Below, piece by piece: positions 52,915-61,127 of a stretch of DNA of 64,000 bases. The stretch lies in contig CAYMFM010000002.1 of NCBI GenBank assembly GCA_964389685.1, positions 62,001 through 126,000 of the forward strand, read 5' to 3'. This DNA comes from G020353115 sp964389685. GTDB taxonomy: Bacteria > Bacteroidota > Bacteroidia > Bacteroidales > VadinHA17. Position 1 is the stretch's first letter, and each line of letters opens with the position of its first letter. The notes under the pieces are model-generated. The model saw nothing but the letters and a program-made list of their open reading frames with translations, ran no database searches and was not told where the DNA came from. The position numbers and the translations under genes are program-made.

Positions 52915-54897
52915 CTAATTTTCATCCACCGGCAGGTTCATTTTTTTCAGGAGTGCAATATACCGGGGCTCATTTTTAAGCTCAGGGTACATTTTACCGA
53001 ACAGTTTCAAATAGGGTAAATTTTGATCATGTATTTCATATCCCTTTTCGAAATAATCCAGTGCTTTGGTGATATTGGAAATTCTTAAGAAAAGCGAAGC
53101 TAAATATGCAGGAGGGAAAAATGCTCCTTCTTGAAGTGATTTCTCAACATCGGATAGTAAAAGTTTCAATGCAGAAGAATAACCGTTATTTTGATATTCT
53201 TCCATAATTTTTTTTAACGGTCTGATATGAACATAATTAGTAAGCAGGGTCCATAAATTTTCTATAGCTTTTAAATAGCTCCCATTATAATAATAGGCCT
53301 CTTCTGATTGCATAAAGGCAAATGGATGGCCGGGATCTAATTCCAGGGCTTTTTCTAACTTTTTAACACCTTCCTGAGCGTTGTCCGTGTAGACATCAAC
53401 AGTTGCAGCAAGGGCCAGCACCAAAGGATCGAAGGGATCTATAGTTACAGCTTTGTCTGCCTGGAAGAGGGCTTCATCAAACCTGCCCAGCATAGCTAAG
53501 AGATGAGCATAATAAATCCTTGATTTTACATCGTTTGGATTTAAGTCCAGTGCCTTTTTAAATTCTTTTTCTGCGGTATCCCAGTCCCATTCCACCCAGG
53601 CAGCGGAAACTGCATTTGTATAATGGGCTCCGGGATAATCAGGATCCAGTTCTAAGGCTTTACTTCGGTTCTTAAAGATAATGGGCATTCCCTCACCCGG
53701 CAACATGGCACCCATTTGCACCATTCCCTGGGCAGTCTGGGCAATACCGGCATAGGGTGGAGCCCATTCTGGTTCTATTTCAATCGCAGTTTCAAAGTAA
53801 TTCATGGCCTTTTGAAGATCTTCAAATCCCAGCCTGTCCCAGTACTGGAGCCCCTTCAGATATGCATCATATGCTTCCTTGTCAATTGACCTGGAACCGG
53901 TGAGTAAATTCTCTTCTTCAGGTGTCAGTGAAACTTTCACCTCTTCAGCGATCTGTATTGTTATCTGGTTATACAGATTCAGTATCTGGCTAATTTCTCT
54001 TTTATAGTCGCCTATCCAGAGTTGTCTTTCTTCCTGGCCTGCATTTATTAATCTCAATATAATGTTAATACTGTCACCTGCTGATATCAGATCACCCTCA
54101 ATGATTGCGTCAACATTCAGTTCGGAGGCTATTTCAGAAACTGTCATATCAGCGTTCTTGTATTTATTGGATGACGTTGAGCCAATGATTCTGAGATTGC
54201 CAACTTTCCCCATATTTGTAATCAGTGAGGAGTGTAATCCTGCAATCAGATATTCCGGCACCTCATTACCAGTGTAATTTTCAAACGGAAGTATGGCAAT
54301 TGATTCTATTGACTCCTGCATTTTGTTCTGGTTACTACCTAAAACTTTAATCAGAATAAGTGAAACAATAACTGCGATTACCAGGACAATAGAAGAAGTA
54401 ATTACAACTGTTTTCCTTTTCTTACCGGCATTCCTTTTTTGAATTGCTGCTCTTTTATCAGACTCCGATGGGCTATCTACGGTTTGAGAATGATCACCAG
54501 TTTTCTCAGCATAAGAATAGTACCATTCAATTACCGTGGTAAGATCGAGAATCACTGGTCTTACCTGTTTGGGGTCAAAGTCCTTGGGATGAGAACCAAA
54601 TGTCGACAGGCTGTTTAAGTGATGCATCGACACAATAATATTGTTCGGCACTTTGTCTTCCCTGTTCAGCTTATCGATAATTCCTTTGAGCGGCTCGGTC
54701 CCCCGTGGTCTTTTCAGTTCACGTTCACAGAGATCCGTGATGATCACCTCAAGGCACCTTCGGGCATACACCAGCACAATGTTCTCATCATCGGTCTTGA
54801 CCAGCTTTTCAAGTTCCCTGTCCAGCCTGGGCTGTTGACCTTTGCACGAAGCGTGGAGCTTCTCCAGATCCTTGATTTCAGAAGACCAGATTGTCAT
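52915..54897 (-). CDS. DUF4145-like / TM / TolB-like / TPR protein
   Basis: The 660-residue protein has a DUF4145-like helical N-domain (about 25-135; ENIVLVYARRCLEVIITDL). A single membrane helix lies at about 168-190 (TVVITSSIVLVIAVIVSLILI). A SIAILPFENYTGNEVPEYLIAGL segment (about 203-315) resembles the domain that precedes TPRs in CadC/adenylate-cyclase-like proteins, and about six TPR units follow (340-640). The DUF4145 part would be cytosolic and the TPR part periplasmic. It is probably a scaffold; function is not known. It lies between the permease and the ATPase of an ABC exporter, 188 bp from the latter, so a link to that exporter is possible but not shown. Confidence 0.8.
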   Translation of the reverse strand: MTIWSSEIKDLEKLHASCKGQQPRLDRELEKLVKTDDENIVLVYARRCLEVIITDLCERELKRPRGTEPLKGIIDKLNREDKVPNNIIVSMHHLNSLSTFGSHPKDFDPKQVRPVILDLTTVIEWYYSYAEKTGDHSQTVDSPSESDKRAAIQKRNAGKKRKTVVITSSIVLVIAVIVSLILIKVLGSNQNKMQESIESIAILPFENYTGNEVPEYLIAGLHSSLITNMGKVGNLRIIGSTSSNKYKNADMTVSEIASELNVDAIIEGDLISAGDSINIILRLINAGQEERQLWIGDYKREISQILNLYNQITIQIAEEVKVSLTPEEENLLTGSRSIDKEAYDAYLKGLQYWDRLGFEDLQKAMNYFETAIEIEPEWAPPYAGIAQTAQGMVQMGAMLPGEGMPIIFKNRSKALELDPDYPGAHYTNAVSAAWVEWDWDTAEKEFKKALDLNPNDVKSRIYYAHLLAMLGRFDEALFQADKAVTIDPFDPLVLALAATVDVYTDNAQEGVKKLEKALELDPGHPFAFMQSEEAYYYNGSYLKAIENLWTLLTNYVHIRPLKKIMEEYQNNGYSSALKLLLSDVEKSLQEGAFFPPAYLASLFLRISNITKALDYFEKGYEIHDQNLPYLKLFGKMYPELKNEPRYIALLKKMNLPVDEN

Positions 54898-55085
54898 AGA
54901 GCAGATGAGTTTATTGGTTAGGGATAAACTTTTTGATCAGGGTAAGTTCGTAAACTGATCTTTGAAACTGATGGATTGGCCAATAAAAAATGGCATGGCT
55001 GGAATTCACTCATTTTTAGTGCAAGCCATAGCAAGAGATCCTGTAAATCACGGCATCCGGATCCGGTGTATCCGGCAAAGAAATC

Positions 55086-55769
55086 TTACAAAATCTTTTT
55101 AATGTTTTCCGTAACGATATGCCCGTCAAATAACTGTACAATGCGGTGTGCATATTCCGCATCGGTCGGTGAGTGGGTGACCATCACGATGGTTGTGCCC
55201 TCCTTGTTTAGCTCGGTCAGCAGGTTCATCACCTCCTCGCCGTTTGCTGAATCGAGGTTACCCGTCGGCTCGTCAGCCAGTATCAATTTTGGATTAGCAA
55301 CCACAGAGCGGCAAATGGCGACCCGCTGTTGTTGTCCTCCTGAGAGCTGTTGCGGAAAGTGCTTTTTCCGGTGTGCAATATTCATCCGTTCAAGCACCTG
55401 GTTGACGGTCTCTTTCCTCTTCGAGGAGGCAACCTTCATGTAGAGGAGGGGCAATTCGACATTTTCATAGACGGTCAGCTCATCGATCAGGTTGAAACTC
55501 TGGAAGACAAATCCGATGTTCGATTTCCTGAGGTTTGTTCTTTTCCGCTCATTGAATTTGGACACTTCAACATCTTCAAAATGAAGTTCCCCCTCTGTCG
55601 GATTGTCAAGAAGTCCCAGGATATTCAGAAGGGTGGATTTCCCGCAACCGGAAGGTCCCATTACGGCAACAAATTCTCCCTTTTCAACCGACAGGTTTAC
55701 CTTGTTCAGGGCGGTGGTTTCGACCTCATCGGTTCGGAAGATTTTTACTAAATCAACGGTTTTGATCAT
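55086..55769 (-). CDS. LolD/MacB-type ABC transporter ATPase
   Basis: The 227-residue ATPase has Walker A GPSGCGKST, Q-loop FVFQSFNLIDELT, signature LSGGQQQRVAI, Walker B LILADEPTGNLD and H-loop VTHSPTDAEYA. It belongs to the same class as the 25236-25919 ATPase, with the same length but clearly different sequence. The expected partner is an FtsX-type permease; the nearest is 49799-52252, about 2.8 kb downstream on the same strand. The window does not show any other permease for it. Confidence 0.95.
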   Translation of the reverse strand: MIKTVDLVKIFRTDEVETTALNKVNLSVEKGEFVAVMGPSGCGKSTLLNILGLLDNPTEGELHFEDVEVSKFNERKRTNLRKSNIGFVFQSFNLIDELTVYENVELPLLYMKVASSKRKETVNQVLERMNIAHRKKHFPQQLSGGQQQRVAICRSVVANPKLILADEPTGNLDSANGEEVMNLLTELNKEGTTIVMVTHSPTDAEYAHRIVQLFDGHIVTENIKKIL

Positions 55770-56103
55770 GGTATCAGGAATTAGTGTGTAGGGTTATCAT
55801 CCAATATGAACGTTCAAGTTATGATAAAATACTGAATTCTCAAAAAAATACAGGAGCTTCAAGTTTGAATTTGCCAGTAGAGTGTCTTTATTATTGGAGA
55901 ACGATTTTCCAAGTTGTTTGCGCTCAATAGAGCGCTTACTATCGAGGCTGCAAAAGATTCGATTCCAGGTTGTTCTGAACTAATATTGCTAACTTCCTTC
56001 CAGTCGCAATATTTCTCTACAAAAATTGAAGCGATCAACCTGTGATTTTATCTGATGTTTATTACATTTATCCTTTCTGTAAATTAATTTAACGTTTGGT
56101 ATT
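55770..56103. other. 334-bp divergent intergenic region
   Basis: No gene is visible between the minus-strand ATPase and the plus-strand DUF169 gene. It holds one perfect hairpin, GCGCTC/GAGCGC (55920-55925/55930-55935, loop AATA). No full consensus promoter was found for either gene; an AT-rich stretch at 56080-56097 before the DUF169 ATG has only partial matches. Confidence 0.6.
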
Positions 56104-56829
56104 ATGTTACCGGATTCAACCTATTTGACCGCCAGGATCGATTTACACTATCCGATCATTGGCCTTTACGATACCCCTGATTTTTCCCCTTTTACAGATC
56201 TTGTTGAACCGTCAAAAAAAATCAGGCAGTGTATCTTTCAGTTTTTCCCCGATTGGTGTAACGGAAAAACGCTTCACCTCACCCGGAATAATCATGGATG
56301 CGGTGGCTGTGGCCGGTACTTCTTCAGCGTCGAATATCGCGACAGGGAAAGTTTCATAAAATTCCTTGCTGATGAGGAGGGATTGAAAGCAAACCACGAC
56401 CTCATGAACCGGTGGATCGATCAGGGGAATACCTACAAACCGCAACATGAACACCTGTTGATCGGACCGTTGCAGACGCACAGTGAAAATTTTCTGCGAA
56501 CCATTACTTTTTTTGTTAACCCCGATCAGTTGAGTGCATTGATGATCGGGGCGCAATATTTCAGCAAGCCGGACGACCCGGCTACTGTTCTTGCACCGTT
56601 TGGTGCAGGCTGTGGAGAAATGCTGGCTTTGTTTGACGATCTGGAAATTTCCCAGGCAATCATCGGATCAACCGATCTTGCCATGCGCCGGCACCTGCCA
56701 CCGGAAATCATGGTCTTTACGGTAACCAAAACCATGTACAGGCAGTTGTGTGAACTGGATAACAGAAGCTTCCTGGAAAAACCCTTTCTGGGAACTTTAA
56801 AAAAAGCCCGGGGAGGTCGATTGAATTAG
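56104..56829 (+). CDS. DUF169 family protein
   Basis: The 241-residue protein matches DUF169 in overall pattern. It has an N-terminal strand region (YPIIGLYDTPDFSP), a Cys/Gly motif CGGCGRYFF, the central FVNPDQLSALMIGAQYF, and FGAGCGEMLALFDD followed by IGSTDLAMRRHLPPEIMVFTV. No signal peptide or membrane helix is visible. The conserved cysteines could bind a metal or cofactor, but no function is established for the family to my knowledge. It appears monocistronic, with gaps of over 300 bp on both sides. Confidence 0.85.
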   Translation: MLPDSTYLTARIDLHYPIIGLYDTPDFSPFTDLVEPSKKIRQCIFQFFPDWCNGKTLHLTRNNHGCGGCGRYFFSVEYRDRESFIKFLADEEGLKANHDLMNRWIDQGNTYKPQHEHLLIGPLQTHSENFLRTITFFVNPDQLSALMIGAQYFSKPDDPATVLAPFGAGCGEMLALFDDLEISQAIIGSTDLAMRRHLPPEIMVFTVTKTMYRQLCELDNRSFLEKPFLGTLKKARGGRLN

Positions 56830-57255
56830 CCCATCGTACTAATAAATTTTGTAACAGCGGTTCTATCCTTCTGCACATGGAAAACGATACAAGGACCGAG
56901 GAGCACTGTCACTCTTATTAACAACTGAGCCTTCCGCCGAATGGTCAGGTTTCCCATGAATCGGGTATAATAGTTTCGGCGGGTTTACTTGTTTTTTATT
57001 TCTCCCCGGGTTGCGCTCGCCCTGTAAAATATTCCGCTTATGCTTATTTCACAGGACAAGCTTACCCGGGGCTACCAATGTGCCGCTCCTACGGAGCTGA
57101 AATATCCAAAAATTTACAAATAATGTAATGTCTCGAATAACTCCTAATACCTTTAAGGAATAAAGTATTTCTCTTTTCATTAACTCAACATGCAAAAATA
57201 ATAAGGCATGTTGAAAGCAGTTATAATCTTATTTGTAATTTTAACTCCAATCTAA
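56830..57255. other. 426-bp intergenic gap with palindromic repeats
   Basis: No gene is visible. Three inverted repeats are present: CCGCCGAA/TTCGGCGG (56934-56941/56975-56982); an imperfect long pair with CCCCGGGT/ACCCGGGG (57004-57011/57064-57071) and inner CCTGT/ACAGG (57021-57025/57051-57055); and GCTCC/GGAGC (57085-57089/57093-57097). The 3' part is AT-rich and should hold the promoter of the M28 gene, but no clear consensus is seen. Confidence 0.7.
57004..57097. repeat. Composite palindromic repeat
   Basis: A 68-bp region with an 8-bp perfect outer stem (CCCCGGGT/ACCCGGGG) and a 5-bp inner stem is followed 13 bp later by a GCTCC/GGAGC hairpin. It looks like part of a dispersed non-coding repeat, but no second copy is in this window. 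Confidence 0.5.
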
Positions 57256-58791
57256 ATGATTTCAATTATGCGAAACAGACTTTTTATATTTTTTATTCTT
57301 TTTACTCTACCAGTATTAACTGGATGTGGACAGGAAAGAGGCAAATCATATGAAGATGTAATTAATAAAAATACCCTTAAAGAACAGGTCTATTTTCTTG
57401 CTTCCGATGAGCTGATGGGCAGGAATACCGGAAGCGAAGGGATACGGATCGCTGCCGGTTACATTGCGGACTATTTCGCCATGTTGGGTGTAAGTGAATT
57501 TGAAGATACTCCGGGCTATTTACAGAATGTCCCGTTTCAGTCTGTCAAGCCTGCCGAAACCTGTGAGGTGAAAATAGGTAACAGGCAATTGGTCCAGCGG
57601 AAAGATTTTCTCCATCGAGGCGGTGGACCCTTAACGGTAAAAGCGCCGGTGGTGTACATCGGGTATGGATTGGGTGATGAGGAAAATGGAACCGGTGATT
57701 TGAAGAACATTGATCTGGAAGGTAAAATTGTGGTTGCCGATATGGGTTCGGGAACACCGGGAGATTTTAATGAAATCTTTGCTCTGTCAGCAAGAAAGCG
57801 GGAGATGGTGAACCAATTGGGGGGAGTGGCGTTCATTGAGGTATTCAATTTGAATTTTTCCTGGGACCGGCTGGTCTCCTACATGCTTCGCCCTTCCCTG
57901 GAGTTGGATAAGACAGAAGATGATGCTGATGAGGATCAGATCACATACCTCTGGCTGGCTTCAGACAACGCAGATCTGATCGGGGAAATAAAAGCAGGTA
58001 CAGTGAAAGAAGCGGAAATAAACTCGAGTGGATTGATGATTGAAAAAATACGGGATAACAACGTTGTGGGGTATGTTAAAGGGACAGATCCTGAAGTGAA
58101 CGACGAATATATATTGCTGACTGCACATTATGATCATCTGGGTGCAGGAATGGCCAACGGGCGCGGTGCAACCCCCGAAGATACCATTTTCAATGGTGCC
58201 GGGGATAATGCCATGGGAACGGTGGCAGTCATGGGAGCAGCAAAAGCATTTGCTGAGCATCCTGCCCGGAGATCCGTCATTTTCCTGGCGGTTACCGGTG
58301 AAGAAAAAGGACTGCTGGGAAGCCGCTATTTTGCAAACCACCCGCTGGTCCCTCTGCAACAGATTATATTTAACCTCAACAACGACGGTGGAGGAATGGC
58401 TGATACAGGCTATGTGAATATCCTTGGCATTACGCGGACCGGAGCAGAAGAACTGATCACCTCCGCATGCAACCAGTTCGGACTTGATGTGAATACAGAT
58501 CCTGCATTCGAATTCCTGTTCAATGCATCCGATAATGTGAACTTTGCCAGGAAAGGCATACCGGCACCGACATTCAGCCCGGGATTCAAAATATTTGACC
58601 AGAATACACCCAAACATTACCACAGACCGTCAGATGAAGCGGAAACGATTGATTATACCTATTATACAAAATTTGTCAGAGCCTATGCACGGGCTGCAAG
58701 GAACATTGCCAATGCCCCCGATACACCAACATGGGTTGAAGGAGATGAATACGAACAGGCTGGAAAGGAGCTATATAAACTAATAGAGTAA
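57256..58791 (+). CDS. M28 family metallopeptidase lipoprotein
   Basis: The 511-residue protein has a lipoprotein signal (lipobox LTGCG near residue 24; ATG 57256, or 57268 as an alternative). A PA-like insertion lies at about 100-190, before the zinc-peptidase core. The five M28 zinc ligands can be assigned as His291 (TAHYDHLG), Asp317 (GAGDNAMGT), Glu350 (EEKG), Asp377 (NNDGGG) and His454 or His456 (KHYHRPSDE); Glu349 is the general base. It should be an aminopeptidase anchored in the periplasm or on the surface. The next gene is a plus-strand S9 peptidase after 222 bp. Confidence 0.94.
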   Translation: MISIMRNRLFIFFILFTLPVLTGCGQERGKSYEDVINKNTLKEQVYFLASDELMGRNTGSEGIRIAAGYIADYFAMLGVSEFEDTPGYLQNVPFQSVKPAETCEVKIGNRQLVQRKDFLHRGGGPLTVKAPVVYIGYGLGDEENGTGDLKNIDLEGKIVVADMGSGTPGDFNEIFALSARKREMVNQLGGVAFIEVFNLNFSWDRLVSYMLRPSLELDKTEDDADEDQITYLWLASDNADLIGEIKAGTVKEAEINSSGLMIEKIRDNNVVGYVKGTDPEVNDEYILLTAHYDHLGAGMANGRGATPEDTIFNGAGDNAMGTVAVMGAAKAFAEHPARRSVIFLAVTGEEKGLLGSRYFANHPLVPLQQIIFNLNNDGGGMADTGYVNILGITRTGAEELITSACNQFGLDVNTDPAFEFLFNASDNVNFARKGIPAPTFSPGFKIFDQNTPKHYHRPSDEAETIDYTYYTKFVRAYARAARNIANAPDTPTWVEGDEYEQAGKELYKLIE

Positions 58792-58843
58792 CTAACGCAG
58801 ATTACCAGCCCGGGAAAAAACCGATACAGACCAGCAGACAGGT

Positions 58844-58909
58844 AACCTCGTAGAGGTTTCATGGGCCGGTGACTCCAAAACCTCAAAATAATACGTTTCC
58901 TCAGAAACG
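58844..58909. repeat. Two hairpins between the M28 and S9 genes
   Basis: AACCTC/GAGGTT (58844-58849/58853-58858) and CGTTTC/GAAACG (58894-58899/58904-58909) are perfect 6-bp stems with loops of 3 and 4 nt. Neither is followed by a T-tract, so termination is uncertain. Confidence 0.45.
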
Positions 58910-59013
58910 AATTCATTCCGGTAAAACCATAAACCGATTGGTATTTCATGCCGGATTTGATTATCTTGGATGATCTTTTTAAATAAATACCTAACCCTTA
59001 AATACAAAAGAAA

Positions 59014-61026
59014 ATGTTCAGAAAAGTTATGTTAATCCTGGGACTATTATGTCTGTTTTTTCAAACAGGACGGTCACAATCAGACGAGATCCGGAAGCTT
59101 TCACTTGAGGATTATTTTGATATGGAATCTGTTTCATCACCTCAGATATCACCGGCAGGTGATCAGATCATTTATTCAAAGCGATGGATCAATAAGTATG
59201 AAGACGGATCACAGTCTGATCTCTGGATCATGGATACAGGTGGTAAGAATGACCGGTTTTTCATGAAAGGAGGTAGTCCATTATGGTCACCCGATGGTAG
59301 CCGTATTGTCTTTATCCGATCGGGAGAACCGCAGGGATCCCAGATTTTTGTCAAGATCATGGGGATCGCCGGAGAAGCCACGCAAATCACACGCCTTGAT
59401 GGATCGCCTTCAAACATTCAATGGTCTCCGGATGGGAAATATATTTCGTTTACCATGCTGGTGCCGGAAGACAAACACTGGCCGGTAAAGATGCCTGAGA
59501 AGCCCAAAGGAGCGGAATGGACACCTGCCCCCAGAATCGTTGAAGACCTGGTGTACCGTCGCGACAGGGTTGGATTTCTGGAGGATGGATATACCCAGAT
59601 CTTTGTTGTTCCCGCTTCCGGAGGAACAGCGAAACAGGTAACATCAGGAGATTGGGATCAGGGCAGGGGTGGCTATTCGTGGACCAGGGATGGGAAGGAG
59701 ATACTCTTCTCCAGCATACGGGTCCCTGAAGCGGAATACCAGTACCGGGAATCGGAAATATATGCGGTGAATGTAAAAACCGGAGAAGTCAGAACATTGA
59801 CTGATAGAAAGGGACCCGATTATGATCCCGTTGTGTCACCGGATAATCAATTGGTCGTTTATCAGGGATACGATTGGACCGATGATGCCTATATCAATGC
59901 AAAACTATATGTGATGAATCTGGATGGAAGCAATTCGCGGGGTATTTCCGGAGATTTTGACAAAAGCCTTGGCGATGTCCGCTGGGCAGATGACAATACC
60001 GGGGTTTATGTTACAGTCAGGGAAGAAGGGACAAGCAATCTCTACTTTATCCCCCTGAGAGGAAGCATAAAACAGGTTACAAAAGGGACCCACATGTTAT
60101 CCGTCTCTTCATTCAGTAAAAACGGGAAAGCCGTTGGTGTTCTTTCCGATCCCTATCTACCGGGAGATGTTGTGATTTTTGATTTTAAAAATCCTCAGCT
60201 CAAACAACTAACATTCGTCAACGAAGATATTCTTTCCGGGATAACACTGGGCAAAATGGAAGAGATCGGGTACACATCAACCGATGATTATAAAATCCAG
60301 GGATGGATCATTAAACCTCCCGATTTTGATCCGTCAAAAAAATACCCGCTTATACTTTCCATACATGGAGGTCCCCATGCCATGTACGGAGTTGGTTTTA
60401 GTTTCAGTTGGCAAATTCATGCCGCAGAGGGATATGTTGTTCTCTTTACCAATCCAAGGGGTTCAGCGGGTTATGGCAGTGCATTTGGGAATGCGATTGA
60501 AAACGATTATCCGAACAAGGATTTTGACGATCTGATGAAGGGGGTGGATGAAATGATTGACATGGGATTCATTGATGAGGACAACCTGTTTGTGTACGGT
60601 GGCAGCGGTGGAGGTGTGCTTACTTCCTGGATCGTTGGCCATACCGATCGTTTTGCAGCAGCATCCGTTAACTACCCGGTCATCAACTGGCTCTCCTTTG
60701 TGGGGACAACCGATGGCGTTTCCTGGTACCGGAATTTCGAAAAGTTTCCCTGGGAAGATCCTTCCGAACATCTGCGGAGATCTCCCCTGATGTATGTCGG
60801 CAACGTCAAAACGCCAACGCTGTTGATGACCGGTGTAAAGGACCTGAGAACTCCCATATCACAAACCGAAGAGTTTTACCAGGCGTTGAAAATTCAGAAG
60901 GTACCTACTGCTATGATCCGGTTCAATGATGAATTTCACGGGACCTCCTCCAATCCCTCTAACTATATCAGGACCGTTCTTTACCTGCACTACTGGTTTG
61001 ATCAATACAAGAACGATAGAGAATAA
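59014..61026 (+). CDS. S9 family exported peptidase (acylaminoacyl-peptidase-like)
   Basis: The 670-residue protein has a signal peptide (MFRKVMLILGLLCLFFQTGRSQ), a beta-propeller (about 30-410, with TolB/PD40-like units such as PLWSPDGSRIVFI and QWSPDGKYISF), and an alpha/beta-hydrolase domain. The triad is Ser531 (YGGSGGG), Asp610 (GVKDLRTP) and His642 (DEFHGTS). It is shorter than the DPP-IV-like enzyme at 6915-9416, and its propeller is of the acylaminoacyl-peptidase/S9C type. It probably degrades oligopeptides in the periplasm, complementing the M28 enzyme encoded upstream. Confidence 0.94.
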   Translation: MFRKVMLILGLLCLFFQTGRSQSDEIRKLSLEDYFDMESVSSPQISPAGDQIIYSKRWINKYEDGSQSDLWIMDTGGKNDRFFMKGGSPLWSPDGSRIVFIRSGEPQGSQIFVKIMGIAGEATQITRLDGSPSNIQWSPDGKYISFTMLVPEDKHWPVKMPEKPKGAEWTPAPRIVEDLVYRRDRVGFLEDGYTQIFVVPASGGTAKQVTSGDWDQGRGGYSWTRDGKEILFSSIRVPEAEYQYRESEIYAVNVKTGEVRTLTDRKGPDYDPVVSPDNQLVVYQGYDWTDDAYINAKLYVMNLDGSNSRGISGDFDKSLGDVRWADDNTGVYVTVREEGTSNLYFIPLRGSIKQVTKGTHMLSVSSFSKNGKAVGVLSDPYLPGDVVIFDFKNPQLKQLTFVNEDILSGITLGKMEEIGYTSTDDYKIQGWIIKPPDFDPSKKYPLILSIHGGPHAMYGVGFSFSWQIHAAEGYVVLFTNPRGSAGYGSAFGNAIENDYPNKDFDDLMKGVDEMIDMGFIDEDNLFVYGGSGGGVLTSWIVGHTDRFAAASVNYPVINWLSFVGTTDGVSWYRNFEKFPWEDPSEHLRRSPLMYVGNVKTPTLLMTGVKDLRTPISQTEEFYQALKIQKVPTAMIRFNDEFHGTSSNPSNYIRTVLYLHYWFDQYKNDRE

Positions 61027-61127
61027 TCCGGGTAGAACGCAACAGGGAAATTTCACCCTACTTTAAAACAATATTTATTTGAAAATAAAATCAAATGATT
61101 ACATTGGAATAAAATTTACTATTGAAT

